32,190 bases of DNA, taken from NCBI GenBank assembly GCA_041686195.1, contig JAWLEI010000024.1, positions 1-32,190 on the forward strand, in the 5' to 3' direction. The notes under the pieces were generated by a model, which searched no databases, was not told where the DNA came from, and saw nothing but the letters and a program-made list of their open reading frames with translations. Shown one piece after another: positions 14,429 through 22,772 of the stretch (its first letter is position 1; each line of letters begins with the position of its first letter). The stretch is from Desulfovermiculus sp041686195 (GTDB taxonomy: Bacteria; Desulfobacterota; Desulfovibrionia; Desulfovibrionales; Desulfothermaceae). The position numbers were made by a program, and so were the translations under genes.

Positions 14429-17023
14429 ATGCAGGAAGAGAACAGGCTGCACGGGGACAAGCTGGCCCAGAAGACAGCATTCTTCAAGAAATCCCTCAGC
14501 TTCAGGTCCCGGTTTATGATAGGTACTGCCGTATCCTTGCTGTTTATCTGTGTTGTGGGTGCCTATTGGATGTATGAGCGGGAAAGAAGACAATTGGAGG
14601 AGTATGCCTATGAAAAGACCCAGTTGGTGATGGCTGCGGTAGAGGCCAGCCGGGAATATGTGCGGGAAGAATTACGGCCCAAAATGTATGAGCAGTTCGG
14701 CCGGGACTATTTTTTACTCCAGGCTATGTCTACATCCTATGTAGGCCGGGCAGTGATGGAAAATTTTAATCAAGTCCTCCCCCAGTATGAGTACAGACGG
14801 GTGGCTGAAAATGCCCGCAACCCGGACTCAGAAGCCAACACACTGGAAAAGTCCATGATCACCCATTTTCAAAAAAATCGACAGCTTCAGAACTGGCAGG
14901 GCATGCTGAACGTGGAAGGCCAAAAGCAATTTATGCGCTTTAAGCCGGTTTATTTTGAAAAGTCCTGCATGCGCTGTCACGGCCATCCTGCAGATGCTCC
15001 AAGTGATCTGCACAAGCGCTATGGCCCTCACAAGGGCTTTGGCAATCAGCCTGGAGAATTGGCCGGGGTGGTGGCTGTGGGAATTCCAGTCCAAAACGCC
15101 CTGATCGAAATCAAGGACAGGGCTGCTTCAGTGTTTATGGTCCTGTTTGCAGGGGCCTTGTTCTTGTATTTGGTCCTGGTGTTCATATTCAATCGGGTGG
15201 TGGTCAATAATCTGCGCGGTGTGCTGCATGTCTTCAAAGAGGAGGTGGAGGAAAAGAGTCTGCAGGACTTTGGGCCGGAAACGGATTCAGATACCAGCCG
15301 GGACGAGTTGCAAGAGCTGACTGAGGCTGCGGTGACCATGTCCGAACACTTGCACAGAACCAAGCAGGAGCTCAAGGAGTATGCTCAGAACCTGGAGCAA
15401 AAGGTGGCCCACAGGACCCAGGCTTTGCAGGAGTCCAAGCACCTGCTGCAGGAGAAGGTCCTGGCCAGAAACAGGGAGCTTAAGACTTTAAACCGCATTT
15501 CCGAGCTGACCACCCAGGCTCTGGGCCTCAAGGACGTCTGGCCCAGGGTGCTGCAGCAGGGACTGGAACTGATTCCGGCCCAGGGAGCTGGAGTCTATAT
15601 TTTCCATGAACAGGATTCCTGCCTGGAGCTGCAATATCAAGAAAGTGCCCTGCAGTTGCCCTGGTCAGTCCCAGTAAACCAAGGGTGCGAAAAGGAGCGG
15701 AGTCAGCCAAATCCAGAGCTGAGCGCTTCCATTTGCCAGGCCTTGAGTGGTCTTTTGAGTAGTGTCACTGATCTGGATCAATCTCATTACCTGAATATTC
15801 CCATGTTTTGCCGGGGAAGAGTCCTGGGCGTGCTGAGCTTTGTGGGTCTGGAAGAGGCGCCGGCCAGCCAGGAACAGCAGGAGCTTCTGCTCTCGGTGGG
15901 CAGGCAGGTGGGTATAGCCGTTCAGAGCCTTGAAGACCTGCAAAGGCTGATGCAGAGCAAAGAGTTGTTGCAGACAGTGTTTGACGGGATAACCGACCTG
16001 CTCATGCTCTTGGACCGGGAGGGCAGGATCAAGATGGTCAACAAGGCCTATTTGGATCGCTTTGGGGTCCAAGTCCAGGATATTATAGATCTGCACTGCT
16101 ATGAGGCCCACGCCGGATTAGAAGGCATGTGTCCTGATTGTGCTTTGGGCCAAGTGGTGCACAGCGCAGTTCCCAGCAGCAAGGAAATGCATTGTACCAG
16201 CGGGGAGATCTTTTTGGTCCATTTTTATCCCATCCTGGACGAGTACGGAAAGGTACAAAGCGTGATCCGCTACGCTCGCGAGATTTCCGAGCAAAAGAAG
16301 ATGGAGCAAAAGATCCAGCAGACGGAGAAGATGGTGGCCATGGGTCAATTGGCTTCCGGGGTGGCCCACGAGATAAACAATCCATTGGGCATCATCCTTT
16401 GCTATGTGGATCTGCTCAAAAGACAGCTTTTGGAGCTGCCCCAGGGCAGGCAGGACCTGGAGGTTATCGAAAAGCAGATTATCCACTGCAAGCAGATAGT
16501 CACGGACCTTTTACAGTTCGCCAGGGGGCAGGAAAGCGTTAAGGAGCCAATCCAGACCAATAGAATTGTGCAGGAAGTAACCCAGATGTTTCACCACAAG
16601 TTCAAGAAGAATAATATCCAGCTGCAGCTGGACCTGGAGCCGGAGCTGCCAGTGATCAAGATCAATGCCGACAAGATCAAACAAGTTTTGGTCAACCTGT
16701 TGATGAATGCCCTGCAAGCAGTCCCTGTCCATGGCTTAATCCAGATATCCTCTGGATTTGAACCAGGGGAAGGAAGGGTCTGGATCTCCATCTGGGACAA
16801 TGGACAGGGCGTACCTGACAGCATCCAGAGCAAGATATTCGATCCCTTTTTCAGTACCAAGGAAACCGGAGAGGGCACGGGGCTGGGTCTGGCTGTGAGC
16901 TACGGGATAGTTCAGGACCACGGCGGGGAGATCAGCCTTCAGAGTGAGAAAGGCTCCTGGAGCAGATTCACTGTGTTCCTGCCCCTGAGTCCCAGTCTGC
17001 AAGAGGGAGCAAACCATGATTAA
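14429..17023 (+). CDS. Membrane histidine kinase with c-type heme sensor domain, GAF and PAS
   Basis: An 864-residue sensor kinase. TM1 is about 31-48. The extracytoplasmic domain that follows is DUF3365/Tll0287-like and carries a covalent heme motif CMRCH (C180, C183, H184) just after RFKPVYFEKS. TM2 is about 233-254. Then come a HAMP-like coil, a long coiled coil (about 310-355), a GAF domain (about 360-500) and a PAS domain (about 510-620). The PAS domain has cysteines C557, C568 and C571 (MCPDC), possibly a second metal or redox site. HisKA carries H647 (VAHEINNPLG), and the HATPase shows NLLMNALQA, DNGQGVP and GTGLGLAV. It probably senses redox state, oxygen, NO or sulfur compounds. It overlaps the response-regulator gene by eight bases, so the two form a pair. 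Confidence 0.9.
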   Translation: MQEENRLHGDKLAQKTAFFKKSLSFRSRFMIGTAVSLLFICVVGAYWMYERERRQLEEYAYEKTQLVMAAVEASREYVREELRPKMYEQFGRDYFLLQAMSTSYVGRAVMENFNQVLPQYEYRRVAENARNPDSEANTLEKSMITHFQKNRQLQNWQGMLNVEGQKQFMRFKPVYFEKSCMRCHGHPADAPSDLHKRYGPHKGFGNQPGELAGVVAVGIPVQNALIEIKDRAASVFMVLFAGALFLYLVLVFIFNRVVVNNLRGVLHVFKEEVEEKSLQDFGPETDSDTSRDELQELTEAAVTMSEHLHRTKQELKEYAQNLEQKVAHRTQALQESKHLLQEKVLARNRELKTLNRISELTTQALGLKDVWPRVLQQGLELIPAQGAGVYIFHEQDSCLELQYQESALQLPWSVPVNQGCEKERSQPNPELSASICQALSGLLSSVTDLDQSHYLNIPMFCRGRVLGVLSFVGLEEAPASQEQQELLLSVGRQVGIAVQSLEDLQRLMQSKELLQTVFDGITDLLMLLDREGRIKMVNKAYLDRFGVQVQDIIDLHCYEAHAGLEGMCPDCALGQVVHSAVPSSKEMHCTSGEIFLVHFYPILDEYGKVQSVIRYAREISEQKKMEQKIQQTEKMVAMGQLASGVAHEINNPLGIILCYVDLLKRQLLELPQGRQDLEVIEKQIIHCKQIVTDLLQFARGQESVKEPIQTNRIVQEVTQMFHHKFKKNNIQLQLDLEPELPVIKINADKIKQVLVNLLMNALQAVPVHGLIQISSGFEPGEGRVWISIWDNGQGVPDSIQSKIFDPFFSTKETGEGTGLGLAVSYGIVQDHGGEISLQSEKGSWSRFTVFLPLSPSLQEGANHD

Positions 17024-18428
17024 GCAGCAGCTGCTGATCATTGACGACGAGCAGGATATGCTGGAGGGCCTGCAAAGAGTGCTTGGCTATGAGTTCCAGG
17101 ACGTGGAAGTGGATGTTTGCTCCCAGTCCGGGCAGGCCCTTGGCCTCCTCCAGGACAAAGGGTATGATCTGGTGCTTTTGGATATCCGTATGCCAGAGAT
17201 GGACGGACTGGAGCTTTTGCAACGAATCAAACAGCTGGACCCCTGGATTACTGTCATCATGATGACCGCGTATGGCAGTATAGAGCTTGCGGTGCAATCC
17301 ATCAAGCAAGGGGCGTATGACTTTATCAGTAAACCCTTTGAAATGCAGGACCTGCTCAGACTGTTGCGCAAGGGCCTGGAACGCAGCCAGTTGATCCGGG
17401 AGAATCTCAATCTGCGCAGGCATATTTCGGAACAATCCGGATTTGGCAGACTGATTGGCCAGTCCAGACCCATGCAGAGACTGTTTGAAAGCATCCGGTC
17501 TATTGCCCGCTCAGAATATGCCGTTCTGATCCGGGGCCAAAGCGGCACAGGTAAGGAGCTGGTAGCCAGGGCCATACATGATCTCAGCAAAAGGGGCGGG
17601 CGCAGCCTGGTGACAGTGAATTGCCCGGCCATTCCGGAAAGCCTCTTGGAAAGCGAGCTCTTTGGGCACAAAAGAGGGGCCTTTACCGGGGCCCTGCAGG
17701 AGCAGAAAGGTCTTTTTCAAGAGGCTCACGGCTCCAGCCTGCTTCTGGACGAGATTGCAGATATACCTGTCTCAGTGCAGACGAAGCTCTTGAGAGTATT
17801 GCAGGAGCAAGAGATCAGGCCCTTGGGCAGCAACAGGCATATAAGCGTGGATGTGCGCATCCTGTCCACCACCAACCAGGACCTGGAAGAAAAGCTCAAG
17901 GACAAGAGCTTTCGGGAGGATCTTTTCTACCGCTTAAACGTGGTCACAGTCAAAACCCCGCGCCTGGAGGATATCCAGGAAGATATCCCTTTGCTGGTCG
18001 ACTTTTTCATCCAGCAGGTGTGCGCAGAGCTGGACATGCCGCCCAAGCCCTTTTCCGCCCCGGTCATGGAGCGGCTGCAAAACAGGTCCTGGCCGGGCAA
18101 TGTTCGGGAATTGCAAAATGTGGTCCGCAGGGCGATCATCTTTTGCCCAGGGGACGAGATCACCCTGCAGGATCTTGATGTGGGAGAAAACAATGGACGA
18201 GCCTCACAAGCTGAGGGCGGTCATATCCAGGCTGGAACCTTGGAACCCTATACTCAGGCCAAAGAGCGGGTCTTGCAAAGGTTTACGACAGAATATGTGC
18301 ACCAGCTGATGCAGCAAACAGGAGGAAACATCTCCCAGGCCGCCAAACTGGCCGGAATAAGCCGGGTAGCCCTGCAGAAGATCCTGCACAGGGCAGGGGT
18401 TGATTCCCAAAAATACCGCAGGAATTAG
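17016..18428 (+). CDS. Sigma-54-dependent response regulator (NtrC type)
   Basis: A 470-residue transcription activator. The receiver domain has acidic residues D10 and D11, phosphorylation site D56 (LVLLDIRMPEMDG), and MMTAYGS; the invariant lysine is in SKPFE. The AAA+ domain has Walker A GQSGTGKE (K180), the GAFTGA loop (221-226) that contacts sigma-54, Walker B LLLDEIAD (D245), and NRSWPGNVRELQNVV. A Fis-type HTH is at the end (GNISQAAKLAGISRVALQKILHRAG). All key residues are present, so it should be active on sigma-54 promoters. It is the partner of the upstream kinase (eight-base overlap, AGAGGGA ribosome-binding sequence). Likely targets are nearby operons such as the divergent exporter, but no sigma-54 promoter was seen in the window. 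Confidence 0.92.
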   Translation: MIKQQLLIIDDEQDMLEGLQRVLGYEFQDVEVDVCSQSGQALGLLQDKGYDLVLLDIRMPEMDGLELLQRIKQLDPWITVIMMTAYGSIELAVQSIKQGAYDFISKPFEMQDLLRLLRKGLERSQLIRENLNLRRHISEQSGFGRLIGQSRPMQRLFESIRSIARSEYAVLIRGQSGTGKELVARAIHDLSKRGGRSLVTVNCPAIPESLLESELFGHKRGAFTGALQEQKGLFQEAHGSSLLLDEIADIPVSVQTKLLRVLQEQEIRPLGSNRHISVDVRILSTTNQDLEEKLKDKSFREDLFYRLNVVTVKTPRLEDIQEDIPLLVDFFIQQVCAELDMPPKPFSAPVMERLQNRSWPGNVRELQNVVRRAIIFCPGDEITLQDLDVGENNGRASQAEGGHIQAGTLEPYTQAKERVLQRFTTEYVHQLMQQTGGNISQAAKLAGISRVALQKILHRAGVDSQKYRRN

Positions 18429-18749
18429 TCTTTATTCACACTCAAATACCTGCGCCACCTCTATTCCTACTTCTTTCGAACCTCTCTGATCAGCAGGCAG
18501 GTCTATGCTTCGTTTCGGGAATTGATTTTTGATGACATTTCCGCTCAGGTCCGGGGCATAATGATCGAGCCCAGATCAAAGATGGCACTTTCTGCATGGT
18601 TCAAGAACCTGGCCGTGGATCAGGTGCGGTCTGTGGATACATCTGCCTTGACCTCAAAGCGCTACCGGGCAAGGGGGTCTTACAAGAATTGCGTCCATAA
18701 CCAACTGTCCTGCCTGATTTTATACGGAATATTAACCGCCTATGGGTGA
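18429..18749 (+). other. Open frame without start after the response regulator, possible gene remnant
   Basis: The frame of the response regulator stays open for 106 codons after its TAG stop, with content such as YLRHLYSYFFRTSLISRQVY and MIEPRSKMALSAWFKNLAVD. There is no good start codon or ribosome-binding site. I recognise no family. It could be a decayed gene fragment or chance. Confidence 0.25.
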
Positions 18750-19321
18750 AAGTCAAGTCTGAGCTGAAATGACCTCAATCACTTTTCAGTGCCGCCGCTG
18801 GTCGAAGATGGCCAGCTTAATCAAAGATGAAACATAAATCTCGTGCCGCGTCATATGTGCAATGTCCGATATTGGCACGAAACCTTTCTTCCTCTGACTC
18901 CCCTCCCTGCTGCCTGTCTTCCAGGCGGGAGGGAGGGGCCAGGGGAGGGTTCTTTTTTGCGACACGTGAGATGTGTCAAGGCACTAAATAGGGGGGATGG
19001 CTCACGCCCTAATGGGTCAGGCTGGTGCCTGGCGGTCCCGGACAAACAAATCAATGATCAAGCAACCTTCATCGTTCTCACGCAGAGCGAGGGAGCGGTG
19101 AAAATCACTGTGTACCTAGCCTTTGAACATCCTCCTGCACTCACTTGCTGGGGGGAGGGCTTTCCACAAAGATACACCAGCCGATTCTGCAAGTGAGGCG
19201 GAGCAGGGATAGGACTGGGTGGCCATAAGACCACCTCCCTAACCCCATGTATCAATACAAAGGGCTCACCCCGGTTTTGTCCTTAGATAAAACCGGCGAG
19301 TTCTTCCTTGTTAATAAAATT
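18750..19321. other. Gene-poor space with repeats and hairpins
   Basis: No convincing gene; the longest plus-strand frame (18843-19196) encodes a proline/glycine-rich, low-quality product. It holds a variant of the interspersed element (18784-18833), a polypurine/pyrimidine stretch with GGGAGGGAGGGG at about 18926-18937, and a perfect 8-bp hairpin (CCGGTTTT / AAAACCGG, 19271-19296) downstream of the pilX-like gene. I tested this stretch by eye for known riboswitch and SRP RNA signatures and found none. Confidence 0.5.
18784..18833 (+). repeat. Variant of the interspersed element
   Basis: It starts TTTCAG-TGCCGCCGCTGG and ends GGCCAGCTTAATCAAAGATGAAAC. The end matches the tail of the hairpin elements at 9383-9461 and 32059-32142, and the whole is similar to 20557-20611. 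The large hairpin is absent. Confidence 0.5.
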
Positions 19322-20461
19322 TTATATCTCTGCCCAACTGATATCGACCGGAGTCGGATACGTTGGTATTGGAATATTTTCGTTAATATCTTCGATATAC
19401 TTAAACTCAAATTTTCCACTTATCTCCACATCGCTATCAAAAACACTGCTTCCAGCAACAACTGATCCATGAACAAGACTTGATCCTTTTCTGGTAAAAC
19501 TTCCATTGCACCAAAATAAACCATAACTATCACCACTACCATCAAACTCAATGTCTTGCATAGCTATAATAGATGTATTAAGATCCTTCTCATTCCATGA
19601 GGACTCACCTTTAAAATACACTGTTCCTTCAGATATTATAGTTGTACCTTCAACATCACCTTTTTTTATTGTAACATCCCCTTCAACATATATTATTGGT
19701 GTTTCTGATTCTGAATTTTCTTTAATGTTATCAATTACACCTTGATCAATCACACTATTTGCCTCGAGAGTTTCATCTGCCGTCTCCTTACTAAGAATAT
19801 CAACATTTGACACTTCTGGAATTTCTATTTCATAATCTGGTCCTGAAGCTATCGTACCATTAACTTCAGAATCAACATCTGCTGTATTTCCTGCTGTAAC
19901 ATCACCATTAATCGTCCCGCTGCCTGCTTGATCTACACTTCCATTAGCATGAATACTACCGTCCATTGTTGGACCACCGTCAATGAATATATTTCCACCA
20001 GAAACAATTCCCTTCCTGAATGCTTCGTGAGGTATTTCCCTGACATGAAAACATGTTTCTATTTCTGCCTTACCGCCTGAATGATCTGGATCTATGCCCT
20101 GGCTTATGAAACAAAATTTATCATCATACTTTATCTGAACATATTCTGGATATGAAAAACTAAACTCTTCTGGCCTGGCATTATTTAAGTTAGTGAACTC
20201 TGTTAAATCCAAACCCTCTAAATCATCATCAACATTAATTTCTTCTGATTTCAAGCCGTTAGCAATATTGGCCAAAGCAAAATCTATACCCGCTTCAGCG
20301 TCATAAAATGCCTTTGAATTTAATTTCATATTCCGAACAATAAGCAGCTCGGTATTGGTCAAGGTCAGGGCGGCTGTGCCCAGGATGGACAGAATGACCA
20401 GAACGAGTACTGTGACTATAAGGGTTGAGCCGTTTTCTGGTGTATTGCTGTATTGATGCAT
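19322..20461 (-). CDS. PilX-type minor pilin/assembly protein with repeat-rich C-terminus
   Basis: A 379-residue protein with a hydrophobic N-terminal segment (about 12-33, GSTLIVTVLVLVILSILGTAALTLT) followed by a pilin-like helix (NTELLIVRNMKLNSKAFYDAEAGIDFA), typical of PilX_N proteins that help start type IV pilus assembly. The classical GFxLxE peptidase site is weak (ENGSTLI). The C-terminal half has repeated G/S/D/N-rich, beta-helix-like turns (GSIHANGSVDQAGSGTINGDV and similar), which suggest a surface-exposed or adhesive part. Start: ATG at 20461, with AGGCGA upstream. It is on the same strand as the pilin genes, but 369 bases after the pilV stop. The DNA is A/T-rich compared with neighbouring metabolic genes. 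Confidence 0.75.
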   Translation of the reverse strand: MHQYSNTPENGSTLIVTVLVLVILSILGTAALTLTNTELLIVRNMKLNSKAFYDAEAGIDFALANIANGLKSEEINVDDDLEGLDLTEFTNLNNARPEEFSFSYPEYVQIKYDDKFCFISQGIDPDHSGGKAEIETCFHVREIPHEAFRKGIVSGGNIFIDGGPTMDGSIHANGSVDQAGSGTINGDVTAGNTADVDSEVNGTIASGPDYEIEIPEVSNVDILSKETADETLEANSVIDQGVIDNIKENSESETPIIYVEGDVTIKKGDVEGTTIISEGTVYFKGESSWNEKDLNTSIIAMQDIEFDGSGDSYGLFWCNGSFTRKGSSLVHGSVVAGSSVFDSDVEISGKFEFKYIEDINENIPIPTYPTPVDISWAEI

Positions 20462-20556
20462 AAGATTCGCCTGGGGTTCAATGATTTGATTCGGACTTTA
20501 TGGAGAGCTTTTTATCAGCGACAATCAGTGCTAACAGCGGATAAAATGTTCTTTCT

Positions 20557-20611
20557 TTTCAGCGCCGCCTCTGGCGGCGGCCGCCAGTTTGATCGAGGAT
20601 GAAACTGGTGG
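20557..20611 (+). repeat. Variant of the interspersed element
   Basis: TTTCAGCGCCGCCTCTGGCG then GCCAGTTTGATCGAGGATGAAAC. The head corresponds to that at 18784-18833, and the tail is the common tail of the hairpin elements. It contains a GCCGCC-TCT-GGCGGC hairpin and an inverted repeat around the tail. Confidence 0.5.
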
Positions 20612-20621
20612 GTAACCCCCT

Positions 20622-20719
20622 CCGTCATTCCGGTACTGGATCGGGGTCCAGCACAGGCTCCAGCCGGAATCCAGACTGAAATGTAAGAGCTGGACCCCGG
20701 CCTACGCCGGGGTGACGGA
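20622..20719. repeat. Palindromic intergenic repeat (CCGTCATTCCGG ... GGGGTGACGG)
   Basis: It begins CCGTCATTCCGG and ends CCTACGCCGGGGTGACGG, with internal complementary words (GGGGTCCAGC and GCTGGACCCC), so it can fold into one long hairpin. Repeats with the ending TACGCCGGGGTGACG are known as common intergenic palindromes in many proteobacteria. Only one copy is in this window. Confidence 0.6.
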
Positions 20720-20743
20720 AAAAGCAAAATCTAGTTTCATACG

Positions 20744-20800
20744 AGCTTTGCCTCCGGCAAATCTGAAATATTCTTTTGCCTCAAAGCAGGCAAAAAAAAA
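20744..20800 (+). repeat. Interspersed hairpin element, copy 3
   Basis: It has GAGCTTTGCCTCCGGCAAA, then TCTGAAATATTC, then the larger hairpin (TTTTGCCT-CAAAGC-AGGCAAAA), then a run of A. The GATGAAAC tail is absent. The orientation matches copies 1 and 6. Confidence 0.7.
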
Positions 20801-20829
20801 GGAGAAGCCTGCCTTTTGAGTCCTCACCC

Positions 20830-21192
20830 TCAATCATCGCTCCTCAGTGTCTCCAAAAAAACTTCTTTTTGTTTTCCAAAACTCTTCCAGCTGACAGTGA
20901 CCTTACAATAGCTTGTCCCATCTGGCGGCGTAATTGAAGTCGTATCCGGTGTACAATCTTCAATCCAGTCAGGTTCAGTACCACATGAACATGCTCCATT
21001 ATTCAAAAATACTTCCATCCTCTCTTCCGCAACATTCAATGCCCGGACCATCTTTCTGGCCTCGGCATTGCCTTTGGCTGCGGTGGACAGCATGGTCATG
21101 ACTGATAATATGCCGATAACTAAAATGACCATTGAGATCAGAACCTCGATCAGGGTGAAGCCGTTGGAATTGTTTATTCTATTATTTGACAT
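20830..21192 (-). CDS. PilV-type minor pseudopilin
   Basis: A 120-residue pilin-like protein with a class III signal: GFTLIEV (residues 11-17), cleaved after G11, then a hydrophobic helix (LISMVILVIGILSVMTMLSTAA). Such PilV-type proteins prime assembly of type IV pili or related secretion fibres in the inner membrane. The C-terminal part has paired cysteines (CSC, C and C in about 57-92) that could form disulfides. The ATG at 21192 comes six bases after the pilW-like stop, so the two are co-transcribed. The length is at the short end of the family. The role rests on the N-terminal motif and the cluster. Confidence 0.8.
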   Translation of the reverse strand: MSNNRINNSNGFTLIEVLISMVILVIGILSVMTMLSTAAKGNAEARKMVRALNVAEERMEVFLNNGACSCGTEPDWIEDCTPDTTSITPPDGTSYCKVTVSWKSFGKQKEVFLETLRSDD

Positions 21193-21198
21193 TATTCA

Positions 21199-21813
21199 TC
21201 ACAGGCATGCGTTTCGGATGTAGACAGTTTTGGTCATGTTCAGGTCTGGAGTTTGAAAGTGATCTTTACTTGAAAAAGTTTGCAGAAAAACCTTTATATA
21301 GCATATATCTGCTATTGCGCTTGCAGTATTACTGCACATATGATTTTTATCACAATAGCTAAACTCTAAACTTTCAACATTCGTCATCAAAGGCTGACGA
21401 GTTGTTGAATCAAAATCTTTACTTAACGCAACCTTGCGTTTTGCTAAGGTATATGCTCCATATGTGTCGCTATTATATATATCATACATTAACTTGACGG
21501 GAGTATGCTCTTCCTCATTTTCTGCTGTATCATCATAATATGATATGACAATTAAATTTTCTGTAGATGCAGTCTTATTTACACCCAATGTATAATTTTC
21601 TGTGGGATCATAACCAGCCATCCGGATATTTCTCTCCAATAAATTTAATCCAGAACGTAAATTCTGTTCCATCTTAACCATTTCATTTTGTTTCAAGTAT
21701 ATCCTATTATTTGAAATGAATACATGATAAACAGCTGCCAAGACCATGGTAGAAATTGCTAATGCAACTATCAACTCTACTAGTGTAAATCCAAAATTTG
21801 ATCTGTAGTTCAT
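21199..21813 (-). CDS. PilW-type minor pseudopilin
   Basis: A 204-residue protein with the pilin processing motif GFTLVEL (residues 8-14) and a hydrophobic helix (IVALAISTMVLAAVYHVFIS). The family-typical NLRSGLNLLERNIRMAGYDP sequence (about 46-65) is the clearest PilW/GspJ-like signature. It probably forms part of the initiating tip complex of the pilus. The ATG is at 21813, 73 bases after the FimT-like stop on the same strand. The pilV-like gene follows by six bases. A/T-rich codons stand out from the flanking genes, which may reflect horizontal acquisition or surface-protein bias. Confidence 0.8.
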   Translation of the reverse strand: MNYRSNFGFTLVELIVALAISTMVLAAVYHVFISNNRIYLKQNEMVKMEQNLRSGLNLLERNIRMAGYDPTENYTLGVNKTASTENLIVISYYDDTAENEEEHTPVKLMYDIYNSDTYGAYTLAKRKVALSKDFDSTTRQPLMTNVESLEFSYCDKNHMCSNTASAIADICYIKVFLQTFSSKDHFQTPDLNMTKTVYIRNACL

Positions 21814-21886
21814 AATATTAAAATAAGCCAGTTTTTATCTTGACCTTGCTGAAAAGACTATAAATTGTCATCAAGTTTGATTAACG

Positions 21887-22438
21887 CTAAACCCACTCAT
21901 TTTTTTTCCATTTTAAAAATGTTATTATTCCACTTTGTAGAGTTCCAATCGCATATGCACTACCATCTTTATTTTTCAAATATACGTATCCATTTTTATT
22001 ACATTCTCCATTAGATTTGAATGAAAATATATTATTGGAATATGTTACAGAAGATTTTGAAGAACCTTTATATTCAGCATCACCAATTCCATAATTCACT
22101 TCACTTCCATATTTTGTAAAGTTAATAATTTTCAAGTTTTGATTATTATCAATTGTTTGCCAATCATCATCTCCATCATCCAAACTTATAGCATATCTTT
22201 CACCACTTACATCAAAAACAACCTTCACTTCTTGATTCCTTTTAATCGCTTCCATCTTGGCCTTATGCATATTGGCATACAATTCCCTGGCTGCGTTCTG
22301 CAACCTATAATCCGGAATATATTTATTCAAAGCGGATATGCTCATCCCAGCCATAATGGCCAGAATGGCGATGACCACCAAAAGTTCTATTAGTGTCAGG
22401 CCATTGTGCCCATCGTTTTTTTTTCTAAATTTATACAT
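21887..22438 (-). CDS. FimT/GspH-type pseudopilin
   Basis: A 183-residue pseudopilin with the processing motif GLTLIEL (about 13-19) and a hydrophobic helix (LVVIAILAIMAGMSISAL). The downstream IPDYRLQNAARELYANMHKAKMEAIKRNQEV is the FimT/GspH signature. The C-terminal domain is rich in N, K, S and Y, as usual for exported variable domains. It is the first gene of the minor-pilin cluster (FimT-PilW-PilV-PilX order, minus strand). The ATG at 22438 has a weak ribosome-binding site. It is divergent from pdxJ. No PilY1-like tip adhesin gene is present within the window. Confidence 0.8.
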   Translation of the reverse strand: MYKFRKKNDGHNGLTLIELLVVIAILAIMAGMSISALNKYIPDYRLQNAARELYANMHKAKMEAIKRNQEVKVVFDVSGERYAISLDDGDDDWQTIDNNQNLKIINFTKYGSEVNYGIGDAEYKGSSKSSVTYSNNIFSFKSNGECNKNGYVYLKNKDGSAYAIGTLQSGIITFLKWKKNEWV

Positions 22439-22772
22439 AGACTTTGATTAAGGCTTTTCCCCGTATTTCAAATCACTTACGCATCCGGTGTTTGGGCATA
22501 TCATATGTCGCCAGGGCGATGCACCTAGACTAATTTATTATACCCTGTTTGGGGTATAAGCAGCAAGGGGCATGTTCTTTTTACCCAACAAATCTATGAA
22601 CTCACTGCAAAAACACATTTATTTACTCTTCAGGGGCTACATCAACAGGGAGCAAAACAGCAATAAATAGGATAAAATGAGTGCGTTTACAGACCCCCAG
22701 ACCTTGACAACCTCCACCCCTTGCCTTTTACAAATAGCTCAGACAAGGTCAAAACTTTTCAAGGAGAAAACA
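22439..22772. other. Divergent space between pilin cluster and pdxJ
   Basis: No gene. It includes an inverted repeat TATACCC-N6-GGGTATA (22539-22558), a candidate operator, and a TTGACA at about 22705 upstream of pdxJ with only a weak -10 partner. The ribosome-binding site of pdxJ (AAGGAG, 22761-22766) is clear. Confidence 0.45.

Larger units (their letters stand above)
20462..20829. other. Repeat-filled space between pilV- and pilX-like genes
   Basis: No gene. It contains three distinct repeats: an element variant (20557-20611) with a 10-bp inverted repeat (CCGCCAGTTT / AAACTGGTGG), a palindromic repeat (20622-20719) and a hairpin element (20744-20800). The repeats interrupt what would otherwise be a compact pilin operon, so the pilX-like gene may need its own promoter. 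Confidence 0.65.

Noticed and set aside
18965..19060. Possible c-di-GMP or cobalamin riboswitch, or SRP RNA
   Set aside because: The conserved core sequences of these RNAs are not present when compared by eye.
18843..19196. 117-residue frame on the plus strand
   Set aside because: Its P/G/R-rich sequence comes from repeats; no start signal and no known domain.
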